A DNA stretch of 64,000 nucleotides, from contig JAYKKI010000090.1 in the NCBI GenBank assembly GCA_039881145.1, forward strand, positions 6,421,501 through 6,485,500. Reading direction: 5' to 3'. Shown here piece by piece: positions 29,901 through 44,900 of the stretch (positions within the stretch are counted from its first letter, which is position 1; every line of letters begins with the position of its first letter). Both the position numbers and the translations under genes were made by a program. This DNA is from Druceiella hillmani (Eukaryota; Arthropoda; Insecta; Lepidoptera; Hepialidae). Under the pieces are notes generated by a model. The model searched no databases, was not told where the DNA came from, and saw only the letters and a program-made list of their open reading frames with translations.

Positions 29901-32900
29901 AAAACTGTCTTCTGAATCTAGTATTTATGTTGCAAGTCTAGCTTTTTCTCTATAGTATGTACTATGTGTATGATAGTTGATATTCTTTAACAGTATATTG
30001 ACTTAAGCAAATAGTAACGAAAAATGGTCACTAAAATGAATTACACATTTAATTGTTAATAACACTAAAACCCAAAAGTATTATGTACTTTAGACACAAT
30101 TACTATATTTTATGTTTATGTACAATTTACATCACATATTCCATATGTGTGTGGTAATTAAACAAAAGTAATTTTTCAGCATAACACACACAGCAGAAAG
30201 AACAAAACACATCCAAAAAAAATAATTAATTCAAATATTATAATACTCACTGAATTTGTTTACCGGTAAGAAGTAAATTGTAAGTAGCGTCGCAATGATA
30301 TTTCAAATCAAAGAAATATGATATGCAGTGGTGATAAGCTACCGACACATCTTATATCCATTTGTAAAGGTCACTGAGAAATGGTGCACGGGTGGTGAAG
30401 TGAAGAGCATATAAAGTCCATGAAATAAACTTAGATGCGAATAGAGTGTTTGACATGAGGGCAAACGATAAATTAATTTGTACGTTCTTGATCTATATAA
30501 ATTTGGTTTTTAGATAAAGTCACACCAGCAATGAAATTTGTCTAGTATCATATATGAAATTATAAATTTTAACCAGGGTTAATCAAGAATTTGCAGGTAG
30601 ATAAAATGTTATTTTATTATACATTTGATATCTGTCTACTTCAGTAACATTTCTGAAGAACATTATGAGAATAAAGAGACATGATAAAATATAATTTCAT
30701 CACATCATATATAATATAAAGACTGTAACAATATAAAAGAATATCTTAGAGTCAGTGTGGACATGTGGCATCCAATTATGACTCAAAAGGGCCAAATAAT
30801 ATTTTTTTTCAGAAACGGTCAAATAAATTATATATTGCAGAAATGTGTCATTATTTCTTTTTTATGAACGGCCAAATAATATGTGATTAATAAAATATAA
30901 TCCATACAAAATGTGCCATATATTTCTAATCAATTATTCACCATATTTTATTTCTTCAAGATTTCAGTAGGTTGGTGTTTACTTTAATTGATTGTTCCTT
31001 CTATAGTGGCTGGATTTCAACTAGTCCAAACTATTAAAGAAAAATCACCTAAGATTGAAAAGCAGCAGCTATGAATGCAGTAGAAAGCTCTAAGTTTTGG
31101 GAAATATAGTAAATACAACCATTTTCATTTGATGCAGAATGGAAGAAGGCAGAGGAAAGAATACTGAAAAAGTGGGGAAAAGGTTGAGGAAAAGATACTC
31201 AAGAAATCTCGATTGGTTTTGTTTGTCGTCCCGGTCTACAAAGATAAGGAGCACCAAAAGTAATTTTGCAATATGTGGTTAATATTACATTGGTAACATT
31301 TACATGGTAAAACAAGCATATCTCATTTTCTATGGTTTGTTGCCATTAAATAAATTAACTTTTTCTGTCCAATGGATGTAGTCTTAATGATTCACAAAAT
31401 TAAAAAATCATTTACATTGCGTATGCACAATGGCAATTTAAATACATTGCTAGTTATACTGTATAAATTGAAGATTCAATCTGAAACCATCTGTTGCTGT
31501 AACAATTTAAAGCAAACCAGAATTCAGACCTAATAACCGATATTTCATATTGATTATCTATATATATTAATAAAATTGGTTGTGTGTGCCTATATTCCGT
31601 TCTGCAGCTAAAACTACGTATTGCACACGAATAGCATTTGTGAATGGTAGTAGCCTCAACCCTCCCATCATGCTCTATGGTGGTTGCGCATCGATAACTA
31701 TAAGAGTGTGGAAGACTACTTTCAACTCCCATTGAGTTGAAAGTAGTCGACCTCGATAATATATGATTTACAATATGAAAGTGTCAGTGTTTCCTAGGAA
31801 GTTTTAGAAATTTGAAGAAATTTCTACAATGTTCTTGAACCCCACACCATCTCATTTCTTTTAATATCAATAATACATTACAGTTTTAAGAATGTATTTT
31901 AATAAAGTGATTTAATACATTACAGTTTTAAGAATGTATTTTAATAAAATGATTTAATACATTATACATATATATATATATATATACTTCATTTGTAGGA
32001 TATTTATGTACAAAATATAAAAAAGAATAATAAAAGAAGAGAAATTTTTTAACATGTTTTTTATCCAAAAAAATTGTACGAGATATGAATAAATGTACAA
32101 CCAAAAAAAAACCAGCAAAGCAGGTATTTGCTGCTAGATTTATGTAAACTTACATAGTTCAAAGTATTCCAGAACAAGCTATTTACACCTGACACAACTT
32201 GCAACAAGCGGTTTCTATAATTACAAACTAATAACTTCAATAGAGAAGTCATCGAAAACCACCAAAAAAGGTTTGAAGATGCTAAATTGGAGACGTTATT
32301 TATGAAAATGAATGGTAAACATTTACAGAATTGGCAGAAGGAATAAATGTAGCCAATAAGCCAATTGTTTGAATCAACGTCTGACACATTAACTGAAAGA
32401 AAAAAACAGTAAATCATAAAATAATTTTTGAAATGCTGCCTCATTGACAAAAAAGGGTTTTTCTTACATCAAATAATGCCTGGAGACAAAAAATGGATCT
32501 TTTTCAATAATTCTAAATGAAAATTAGCATAAAAACAAAAATGCAATATTCACACTAAAAGAAAAGTAAAGTTATGTTGCGTATAGTAAAGTTATGTTGC
32601 GTATATGCAGTATGTTATGAGCTGCTAAATAAAATCTGAAATTATTACAAGCGAGCGTTAGTGACTACAATATAATGCATTTAAAGCAAACTCTGACTGA
32701 AAAATAACCAAAATGGGAGAACAAAAAAGATATATATTATCTATATATATTTATCGTGACAACGCCAGACTGCATATACTTGAAAGAAGTGGGCTAGAAA
32801 ATTCTACTCCATCCGCTGTATTCACCAGACATTGCTTCTTCAGACGTAAGCAGTTTTTGAACAACACTTTGTACTTTTTAAGAGATAAAAATTTAAGTTG

Positions 32901-35900
32901 TTATTGCTTCAAACAAACTGCACTCCATTTGCATATGTAACTGCTTTGAGAAATTAGTTGGATATCAAGAAAATCAAAGAAATATGTATGAAAATACATT
33001 CAGGTAATAAACAGCACATTTTGTCTAGCAAAGTTTGACCATATTTGTCTTGTAGCAAAGAAACGTTATTAAAAGAATAGCAAGATGGCGAGGAATTTAG
33101 AAAAATGGCACATGCGGATTCTTCAGCGTATGGAGTAAGCCTAGGTATTTCCAATAATTTATTGACGTTTATTAAGAAGAGATATAAAATTATCAATGAT
33201 AGTTCATACGAGGTATAGAATTCCGTGTTGCAAATCAGTTGAGTAAGGGCAGACAGAAATGTTTAGTTAAAAATAAAATACAAGTTATTGACTTTCTTTT
33301 TTCATAGTTCTGAGACTTAGACTCTGTAGAAATCAGTCTGTTTTGTATACATGTCCTAAATATAGTCACGGAGGAAAATGCTTAGAATCCCATGAATGGC
33401 ATACCTTTAATCTAAGAAAATTAAACATATTGTACCATAAGTCTTCGCATTCTCTTTAAATATTTTGGTTACGTTTCCAGGAACACGAGATGCAGTCACA
33501 TTCATTGGTTTCACTGGATTTGTCCCACACTGAAGATAAGTGTCTACAATGCCCATCACTATCATAGAAAAGAAAGCCAAATAATTGAATAAGTTATTAA
33601 AAGAGATTGCGACCCACGGCAATGATGAGGAGGATGCAAGAGCATAAGATCAGGATGAGAGATACTACCAGACTTGCTGATGAGGTTGTGACTAAATAAA
33701 CAGATTATAATGGCCTGAGACTCTGACAAACTCTGTAAAGCGTTCCAAGATGGGGAAACTCAAAATTTAATTAGTTTCTATTCTTTGACTCCCTTTATTT
33801 GGATTCTTTATATGCCTTTTTTAAGTGACACTACATTTGAATGCATCCAACTACATGGCCTTAAATAACATACCCAAATTTAAAGGAGTTATGGTAACTG
33901 TAATGGGAGGCTTACCAACAAAACCACTTCAACATTCACCACAACCAACGTATTACATATTAGTCAACATAATACCCCATTTCACCTAAATAAATTATAA
34001 TTATAATTTACTGATCGAAGAATTCTTCCGAAGAATCCGTTTCATTGATGCTGGCTTGTAAGTCTAAAATTTTGTTGATCTCAAACACTTCATTTAAATT
34101 CCGGACACCGTCGGGCCATAACCTTCTATAAATAAAATGTAGAATTGAATTCTTAATCAAGGCCGAATGTCCACACTGATTCAACAAAATTGTTAGCCTG
34201 AACAGTTGCTCTCAATTTACCCACTTAAATACTAAAGATCTTAAATTCAAACAATATTAAATAACCGGAAAAATGGAAGTCAATGCATTGACAACAAAAT
34301 GTCAGACAAATTTGAGAGATCATACCTACTTGTAATATTGAAAAAACTTATTCGTTTCTTCCATTTCATCATAGAAGAACACTTTAAAAAATATTCTATT
34401 CTAAACATAGGTAGTAGAGCCGTAGTGTACATACAAAAATAGCTATCGCATTTTATATGTTGCTTGAATTCAGTTTATGCATCATCCATTGTTAGCATAT
34501 ACTGCATGTGTTGAGAAAATAAATCACTTTATTCCAGTAAAAACTTGTCTCAAAACTTAAATGTGTTTTCTGGGATTACTCAGGAACTATAATATATATA
34601 TACACTTCTTTAGTAGGCACAAACATTGTTGTTGATTATCGAGTTATTTCTCATTAAAAATCAAAATTTCGACTTTAACCGTTTGAGTGCCGACGAGCGC
34701 CATCGCGCTTGTGCGCGTACTAACTAAATTTGCCACAGGCGCGATGGCGCTCGCGAAATCAGTTGCTGTTTAGCGCGCGGTAGGGGAGGTTGCTTGCACG
34801 CATCGCTAATTTTTTATCTTTCTACGTGTTACATAAAGTTCAAATTATAATACTATTAGTAATTACAATATAAAAAGAATCCCGGAAAAGATAATTTTTA
34901 ACCCATAATGTCAGAATACGAAAATAATTTGACTGAAAATGATTGCAAATTTTGATTGATAGTGATAATAGTGACGATAACAATTATTTTGCTAATACGG
35001 AGGATGTACCGAACTGCGAAAATACGATGTGACCTTGATTTCAGTTTTTGTTATAATTTTTGTTCACAATATATATTTCCATAATTTTCTTTGTATTTTA
35101 TTATCCTTGTACAAGTTTTTATTAAGACACCGAAAAAATTATTGAAATTGGATAAATTTTGGAAGAGATACAGTTTTTTTTCGAGACAAGGGTAAATGAC
35201 ATTGAAAGCTTTGGCATTTTTAAGTATATATGAGTAAAAAACCATGGCACTGTTAAGTAACCACTGTTTCTTTTGGTTTTTTTGGGTTTTTGCCGTAATA
35301 ACAGCAAATCCTATTTTTAAAAACATTCGGGAAAAATTCCTTCCATAATAAGCAGTACTGCAAGATGCAGATGTACTCAATTTTTTAAAAATATCTAGCA
35401 GCTTTTAAAAAAAGAAGAATGTCTTTTTATCCGCTCCAAATAGGCCCAATGCACTTATTTACCAATATTTACACAAACACACACACTACAAAAACGGTGC
35501 AAAACTTCAGTAAACACTAATATCATCAAAAAGATTAAAATTATATCAATTATAATTATAATATTTTAAATACCACACCTTATTTTAAGCTACGTGCAAT
35601 CTACTTACAATAGACTAGAGTTGTGCAACATTTGGACGATCTCTCCCAATGCCTTTAATTTGTCGTCCGATATTTTCAGCCAATAGTTGAAAGCGTGAAG
35701 TAACTTTCCTCGAATATTTTTACCCGGAACTTGTTGGATGTAAGCAAAGGGAAGCAGAAGTTTCTGAGATAAAAGAAATGAACAATTAAGTCATATAATA
35801 TAAGAACTACAAGTGAAATTATATAATAAACTAGCTGTATCTTGCGACTAATATGATACATTTATATTACACTAACAGTACCTTGGGACTTTGTCTGCGA

Positions 35901-38900
35901 AATCCCAAAATGTAAATACAGTGCTGTAATGTGTTTATTTTAGGCTTTCGTACACAAATAATTAGTATAGTTTAGCACCCCTGGTGATTTTTAATTATAG
36001 TTTAATACCCCTGGTGATTTAGTAAAAAAAACAGACAAGATACTTCAAATTTACTTACCGGTATGAAAAGCGAATGTTTTTGCAGTGATCAAGCTTAAAC
36101 TATAAAAGTCAAAAAACAAAATAGCAAAACATTTTAAACCCGTTTGAAATTTTTAGCTAAATTTTTAAAAGAGTTTAAAGATTTATAAACGGGGTAAACT
36201 TTTTAATTTCTGTTACGACTTACAAATTGTTTAATAATAACGCTATCCATCTAATAATCAATTAAACTATTTTTAAGAGATTTTTAGCCATACAAGCTCC
36301 TTCAGAACCACTTAACATCTGTAAAGTTTTACTGTGGATGCACTTAATTTATAGCACAAAACTGTACAGGCCAAAATGCTATAAACAAATCTTTTAAAAT
36401 TTAGCCTACAATTTTAATCCTTTTAAATGACATTTCTTTTGAGCTTTATGTAGACTAGAAATTTTACAAGTTGAACGATTATACGGTTCAATGATAAAGT
36501 AAAATAAATTGCAGGATGGTAATGGAATAAAATAATCTAGAAAAGAAATGAAAATGATTTACAATCATAAAATGTTCCACTTGATGAAAATAAAAGCAAA
36601 ATGTACTTAAATTTGTCAACATACTATACTACGAATAGAGTAGTAAATTTAGAACAAGTCTGTAATTGTGTTTTTTTATCTAACCTAATCATCTACAAGT
36701 CTAGCTCACTATTTTATATGTACGATAGATATACAGAACATATTGATAATAACTCGGCAGTATTAAAACATACCTAGTAGAAATACTAGATTTTTGGCGG
36801 AAACTGTTGAAAATGATTTAATGACATTGCAAACGAAAAACGGCAAGATAACTTTTTCACAGTGAATACACAGTTTTCCATAACCTCTGATATTTTCTAT
36901 TAGATTTCTATCAGGTCCAATCTAAAGTCGTAATATTGTCTGGGTGTTGCACTTAACAAAGTACCCATTATAATCATTATATTCCAATCACTTAATAAAT
37001 GTTAGCAACAATTTTTTGGTAGAAATTTTTTTACGTTTATTGGGATTAATATTACTAGTGTATAGTAGTATATTGGAGCGACCATTACACGTGTACAGAC
37101 TTTGTAAGATGAGATAACATTGAATCAGTTTTGATTTAGATGATGGTAACGTCAGAAAAAGGTTTGAAAATTTTATTTCTTAATTGTAGCTAAGAAAGCC
37201 AATAATTACTTGCTAGGAGTTCAATTGTTCTTAAAAGTGTTGAAATATGAATGAGGAGCTCAATTGATCACATAATTTGCATCAGGTTAAATTTGGATGT
37301 GTCTGCTCATGCACGAAGAAAAACAGAATCTTTCTTAATATTGGCTTTGTAATAATTAATACTATACAAAAAAAATTTCTTTCGATTACATTAGAATCCC
37401 GAATAAGTTGTATCTTTTAAGTTACAAAGTTCTCATAAGATAGTTTTATTTTTTCCAGTATGTTACCCCTGCTGAGATCAAAAGCTAACTCTGTATTAGA
37501 ATGTGTTACATACTATATTCTGAATTAAATGTATGAAAAACTTCACCTTGAACGGAATATGGGCATGGAACAAATCTTTAGACAAAACTGTATTTGAACA
37601 TTAATTGAAATTAATGAAGCTATACATTGTATGGCTTGAAATTGTGGAGAAGATGAAAACAAACAATTACATTCAAGGTAAGTTATTGGCTGACACTATG
37701 CTTGAGCAATTCTCTAGCCTTGAGTAAGTATTGTTTTTGAATGAGGTTCCTTTTCACCTAAACAGGCATGTTAAGAAGCAAAATTGTGGATATTGAGCAG
37801 AGAAAATCCATGTCTTAACCTTTAAAGGACCTTGGATAAATTTTCAACCATTTTTATAAGAAAAGTTAATTATCTCGGTATGTAATTTATTTTGACATCT
37901 AATATTCCATGGGGGGGGGGGGAAAATGGTGCCAGGCCTCGGTGGTGCATAGTTATGCTAGTAGGTATGTACCTAGAAAAAGCTGAGTTAGAGCCGGTAG
38001 CGTAAGCCTAAGCGTGCAAGATTAGGCTATCAGACGCGCATCATAAAGTCCTATCTTACACATCCTCGCCACTGTCAAACTGCCGCCGCAGTCTGGTAGT
38101 GGACTCACTATATGAGTCGTCCCATTCCCCGGGCAATGTCCTGGTCAACAACGAGTCTTGCACAACACATCTACCTCGTGATCTTGATAGCAAACTAAGA
38201 AGGGCGAAGGCGAGTCATCGGCACCTTAAAACCGATAAATCTAGCTAAGGGAGACAACCTTGACAAAAAAACCAGTGTGCAGCCCGAAAGGGTTGCCCCA
38301 GTACCGTAAACCTGTGGTCATGTTTTGCAGGAACGGGAGTCTGAGCTTCGCCACTTGGACTACGAGGAAGGTAACCTCTTCAAAAAATCCCCTAATCCTA
38401 CGGTGCGGGGTGCACCAAGGGGATGAATAGCTGGCAGGACAGTCCAGCTCCTAGCGACCAACCTTGGTGGATCAGGCGAACCGTCATTGTAATAGACTTC
38501 TCTCTGGGAATGGGCGTCACCTCAGGAGTGACCTTTTAAATCGACCCTACTCGTGGGAATGTTATGAATGATCCAAATAACAAAAACCAACCAACGATAA
38601 GTGACAACTCCATCAACTCAACTCCTAAAACTCTCAGCCAGCAAATATTTCACAAAGGAATGTTTGTTGACAGACCTCGCTCAAATTCTTTAAGTGAAAT
38701 ACACACTACATCCGAACCATCTGGAATTGGACTACAACAGGACACTCCAAATAATACGAACAGATGGCATGAAGTAACTGGCAAAAAACAACCCCGAAGC
38801 CCTGATGATAACAGAAACTCCAAGAACAAGCTGATCCATCTGAAAATTCTAGTGAAAGTGATAAAAAAATATCAAAAAAAAAATGAAGATATCAAAAAAT

Positions 38901-41900
38901 GGTGAAATAAGATATTCAAAGAAACAGTGAGCCGATAGATATGGAAGAACTTCGAGTGAGAACATTATCACCATAATGCTAGGTTTCACCCGTTATTCTT
39001 TTTCTAGGATCACCAGTGAAGAAGTTTCACACTATTTTGGAGTACACCAACCTTGAGGGTAAACGTGTATTTGATAACCATTGGAGTGATATTGATAGCA
39101 CTGACTCGTTCGCATTTATTGAAATAATTTTACCAGCCGATGTATATCGGTCAAATAATGAAAGTTCAGAAACTTTATGGGATAGTGAACCGAAAAGAAA
39201 CCAAGGTATCCGTGTAATTCTTGATTTGATAACAAGCCTAAAAGCGCATAATGTTACAATTGATAATTTTTTCACTGCTTATCAACTAAGGCAGTAGTAA
39301 GTATCCAAGTCTCAATTACCACCAGAAATAGTAGCCATCAAGGGAAAACAATTACATTCATCTTATATTATCTTTACCAAAGATACTACAGTCATATCGT
39401 ACATCCCGAAGAAAAATAAACCTGTATTTCTTCTTACCACTTTACATCATAGGAGTTAGACAAAAAACCACTAATAATTTTAGATTATAATAAATGCAAA
39501 GGTGGTATTGGTACACTGGATAAAGCAGTCTCGTATTATATTTGTAAGAGAAAAACAAATCGATGGCCTCAAGTTGCTTTCAGTAATATGTTAGATTTAT
39601 TTGCATAAATACTTTCGTTTTATTTACTGCTGCACCTAATAGCTGAAAAGGAAGTTACCTTGCTAAAAGACGACACTCTTTGCAGAATTTGGGTATGCAA
39701 CTTGTAACACCTGTATACAACAGCGAAAAACATTACCAAAGCACTATTTTCTCAAGTAATAGGAAGAAAATATATAATTTTGCTCAATATACTGGTGCAA
39801 CATCATCCTCAATATCACCAGGAATTTCAGAATCCACTAAACAGGCAGCCAAAAGAAAACGTAAATTATGTACAAAAACTGATAACGAGACGCCTTTGAT
39901 TTGTTGTGATTGTAAAAAGTTTACATAGAAACAACATTCCAAAACTATCACTGTATGTACCCATTGTCACGAGTGGTTAAGAAAATTAAAATGAGGTACA
40001 ACTATACATTTATAAATGTTATATTCTCTTCCACTATATAATATACCTCCTTTTTATTGTATGTGGTTAATAATTATTTAAATTAGTATATTGGATTTTA
40101 TTTTCATTACTTACTAAATTTAATGAAACAAAGAATGCAAAGAACTATAGTGCAAATTTACACGATTTTCTTAGTAATAACATTAGGGTCAAGTCTGACT
40201 AGAGGATTGTTTGTGTTAGTTAAAGGCCTTATGAAGACTAAACATCAAAGACCATATTTAGAAAAGGCATAATTAGATTATATTTCTTTGATAATAATGA
40301 AGGAATAATGTGATGCGAAATATATTACAATGTTGTGAGAATTTTTGACGCCACAGGTATATCGATTTGAAGGTGCAATGCAATAAATGGACTTGGATGC
40401 AACAAGATGAAGCAAAATGCCATACCTCAAATATGGCTTTGTTTTTGTGATCTAAAACATTTCTGCATCTTATTTCTGCCATTTTACAGAGTCACAGCTG
40501 TTTTTTTTTCAGAAACTGTTTGATATAGAAACTTAATATTAGCCAAATAATAATAAGGGAAGTTTAGGGGAAATAAATTTATAGTTATAATATTTTTAAA
40601 GTTTCGAATATTAGATCTTCAGATATACTGAAAAATATGCAAGTTTAGGAGGTACTTCAGATTACCCTTCAGATTATCAACTTAAAATTATAAAAAAAAA
40701 TGATTCTATCGCCTAAATTTTGACATATGCACCAAATTTTTACTCCTGTACAATATAATTAAATTGTAGAAAATAATATTTTGAAACATTTTACTAGAAA
40801 TATTATGTACTAGCGTGACCCGTGCGAAGTCTTCGCATTATTTATTCCATTATGAACCTAAGATGACAGATCAAACAAATATTTTACTAAAATTCACATA
40901 TAGAGGCGCAAGTATCAAAAGCATTGAGCTAAAGCGCCACTTTATTTATACGTGAGTGGATTTGAAATTAAACAAACATTTTACCGACCGTCAATCATAT
41001 TGACGTTGAGCCGTTAGATGGCAGCATTGCTGTTTTGTGTATATAATTTTAATAATTAATTAATTTGCAAAAACAATAGCAATAATAAATTTTTTAGTTG
41101 CGGATGCCGGTAGAGCAAGCAATTATCTATAAAATGATATATAATTTATGTGGATTAGTTGTGAGGTTTTTTCTAAAAAGGGAGAGTAACATCTTAACCT
41201 TAGCGTATTAATATATATAATGATGATGATGATTCTTAAATACTATAAATGTCTAAATATGTACAGAGCCCTTGTAGGGCAAATTATACTTGTACATGTA
41301 CTTGACAAGTTTTATATTTTTGTGCACGATACTAAAAGGTTGTGTCTACCATAAACCAAAGTCAATATCCCGATTAGAGCAAACCATCCGTAAGGATATA
41401 GCCGTGATCCCGCACAGATGCAGGGGTGCTAACGACAAGACTGAGCTTATCTTCTCATTACAAAGATGTTTTTAAAAATTAAATTGCATTAGAAGTGTAT
41501 GAAATTAAATCAATAATCAACAACAACATTCGTAGTGTTATTTCTGTTTAAAATGGGAAAAACTTTTGGTCTGCCCATTATTAAAACCGTGTGAGAAACA
41601 ACTTAAAATCCTTCCAACCGAGAAGAGCATGAGCGTGCGGTATTCTGTATGTTTTGATTAACACATTTCTATAAATAATTATTGAAATATCCACAAACTT
41701 CTTTCCATCGATACGTTGTATGTCCAAAAAAAGACATTCAAAAGATAAGAACAAGGAAAACAATTTTTTTAAATTAGTTTTGTCTAGAAAAATAAAACTA
41801 AGATATTGGAGGACGTCTTTCAATACCTTTAAGGTAAAAACATTTACCTCCTGAGGTTTTGAAGGGACATAGAAGAAAAATAGAGTAGCATTCTTTAAAA

Positions 41901-44900
41901 AATACATTTATTTGGGGAGATAAAACAAGATTGTTTTTAAAAAAAAAATAACACGTGAAAATACATAGCTCTAATCAAATGTTTCTCAAATTTAATAACA
42001 CATGTTCTATGGCCACATTTTACTATTACAATTTATTTAGCATTATAAACAAATAATATGTCGAGGAAAACCTTGAGTAATATATTTAAAACTAGATTAT
42101 CATAAACCAAGATGAAGCACGTACATAACTCAATTGTATCAATTGAATTATAATTGCCAACACACCTTTATTTTCTCACTGACAACCAAGACGATTGCTG
42201 CTTGCGTTTGCATAGTATTTGCATGGTTTACAATACTGGGCATATTCAAGTAGCAATTGTCTTGGTTGTTACTTTCTTGAGTGTTAGAAATTAAATGACG
42301 AATTGTGTTTTGATTAGAAACCATGAAGAAAAACAATAAGAACTTGCTGTTCAATCACAATACAACTTTTTGAAATATCTTTTGAATTAATTTTTTAAAT
42401 AACAGTAAATATTTAAGTAGTTCTCTGCTAGATTGCTATATCTTACTAGTCTTAATACGCAACTATAAATAACTAAATAGAACATTTTAAATTTATTAAA
42501 AAATTAAACCCATCATCAAAATAAACAAACGCTATTTAACATCAACACTTAATTGAAGTTAATTGAAGAAGCTAAGGAACTAAACGAGTTCATTACGTAA
42601 AACAGATAAAATGACGACACATTAAGGAAGAGCCATTTTTAAATGATACTTTTAGCTTCCAATGGGAGCAATTTTAAGTTCACAATGATGAAATGTGACA
42701 AACTGTTTGGTATTCCCCTATAGATGAATAGGACAGTGGAAAATAATTATTAAAGAATAAGTAGGTATTTTTATGCTATATGAAAGCTGCATTTCTATGC
42801 AATATTTATATGTACATATATATTATATATAATACATATAAATTTTCTTAAAATATAATACTAAAGATAATCCACCCGTTTAATCCTTTTCATATGTCAT
42901 ATTTAATTATCAACCTATCCCTTCTCAATGTCTAGTGTATCACGAATATTATTTTATTTAATTCATCTTGTGTTTTTATCCGACATACATTTATATTTTT
43001 GGTGATTGTCGTTAACAATCTGAATATTTCTCTACAATTGCATTGTTATTGTTGATAAAATTAAATGTACAATAATCTTTTCCTTTTTAACAATAAACCA
43101 AATGACGAAATTCTTGATTTTTATCCTCTTAGTTTCAGTCACATTTATTCATTAGTTTAACTCCTGTATTATTTCTACACTATGATTAATGCCCATTCAT
43201 AGTCATCTATGTCATGCATTCCTTACATGTAATAATTCAAGGAATTAAATATTAAATACTATTCCTATACATCGCCATATTTTCATTTTATATATATATA
43301 TACTAATATATAAAGTGGAAAACTTTCTTTGTCAACTTGTTTGTTCCCGCTAAACTGGAACCACATGTCCCATTTCAAAAATTCTTTCTATTTTATCATC
43401 ATCTTGCTACGATTCATATGGACAGAAAAATGATAAAAAATGTATCAAGTTGGGGAACACTGCTTAAATGTTGTAAGGCAGAGAGAGATTAGATTATTTA
43501 TTGATTAAGCATCCTGGTTTTACTGCCAAAGGACCCCTGACCGCGATGATCAATAGTCGTTTAGCGAATGGTATGTAGGCATTTTGTGACCGTCAGGAGG
43601 AGAACTGCTCAATGAGCTAGTACCCCGCATGGCTCATTCTCACAGAACGTCCATACAGAAAGGACACATCTTTAATGCGGTTTTATTTTTGAGTCATATT
43701 ATACTTTTCAATTCTTTTTTTTCTATGTGGGTGACCTCTTAGGATGCAGCTAGTTTATGAATAAAATGAAATTATGGTATTCACATTTATAAACTGTTAT
43801 TTTACATTTTACTTTTAATTACATGCTTCCTATACCAACAGTTCTTTTTTAACAACATTTTCCTCAATCATACTACTTTCCTGTTAATGAATCTCCCACT
43901 TGAAGATGTTATAATACAACGAAACCTAGGTTGTGGTAAAGAAAGTAGAAATAATACTATGTCACATATTTCATTTAATTGTTAGTAAAACTCATTGATT
44001 CGCCTTCTATAACTAATTTCCTGATAAGTTTAGTTTTTAATTGAATTATCCTTTTTTGTTAAATTACCATTAATTTTCAAAATTATACTTGTGTATATAT
44101 ATACCACTTATAATTTCCAAGCTTAAAGTGGAGTACCGAAAGGATTTGCTTTTTATAAGTGTGTGAATGTAACAAATATTAATTTTTTATATTTTCTACA
44201 TACTCATTTATTGTTCACAAATTTATACAAGCACAAGTGGAACTCACACTACAAAGATTCCGTACACATTTAAGCCTTTATAAGCATTTAATGGTACATG
44301 ATATTTCTATTGAACCATTTATAAAATTTTCATTTGCATAATAAAAATATATTACCTAGTATATCTTCCACAGGTGCTTATTTATAAAGAATGTTTTTCT
44401 GAGATATAACTACAAATTAACGATTTTCAGATTTTTTCCTTTACTTGCTTCTTGCCAAATTTCATGACTCAAGTTCAACAGGAATTATCCCATAGGTTTT
44501 GACTTATTTGTAAATGTCAAAATTTGCGGCATAAATGGCCATATTTTCCGAGTTCCTTTTGATTGTATTGACTTGAAAGCTTGATTCTTTTACAGCTTCA
44601 TCGAGAGACCATAAAACTAAGTATTTGATATTAATTTCAACTTTATTCCTCCACGCGTTACTGAGAAAAAGGGTCTTGACAGACCGACAGATGGCCAACA
44701 AATTTATCCTGTAAGGGTCCTTTTTTCCTTTTGAGGTACTAACCCTATAAATTAAATAATAATAAATGCACACATTTTAGCATTTAATTTAATGAAAAAC
44801 ATTTCTGGTATCATTAAAACCGACGGAGCTTTTGAAATGATTTAAAATGAATATAACAACTTATAGATTTAATTTAAATAATCATTTTGCGGGTATTGAT

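Noticed and set aside
32061..32450. 129-codon minus-strand frame as one gene
   Set aside because: Composition is that of AT-rich noncoding DNA except for the part covered by exon-like segment D.
36059..36099. Minus-strand exon-like [14 protein letters not shown]
   Set aside because: Good splice sites, but only 41 nt and weak coding character; kept only as an alternative upstream exon for the nested gene.
40427..40483. Minus-strand start exon [19 protein letters not shown] with donor GAG|GTATGG as an alternative GGPPS first exon
   Set aside because: In phase with exon 2, but no similarity and MSDTIPYT at 55189 is better placed; transcript data would be needed.
44504..44773. 89-codon minus-strand frame
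   Set aside because: It overlaps a conserved interspersed repeat tail (AAAAAGGGTCTTGACAGACC) on the other strand; not a gene.
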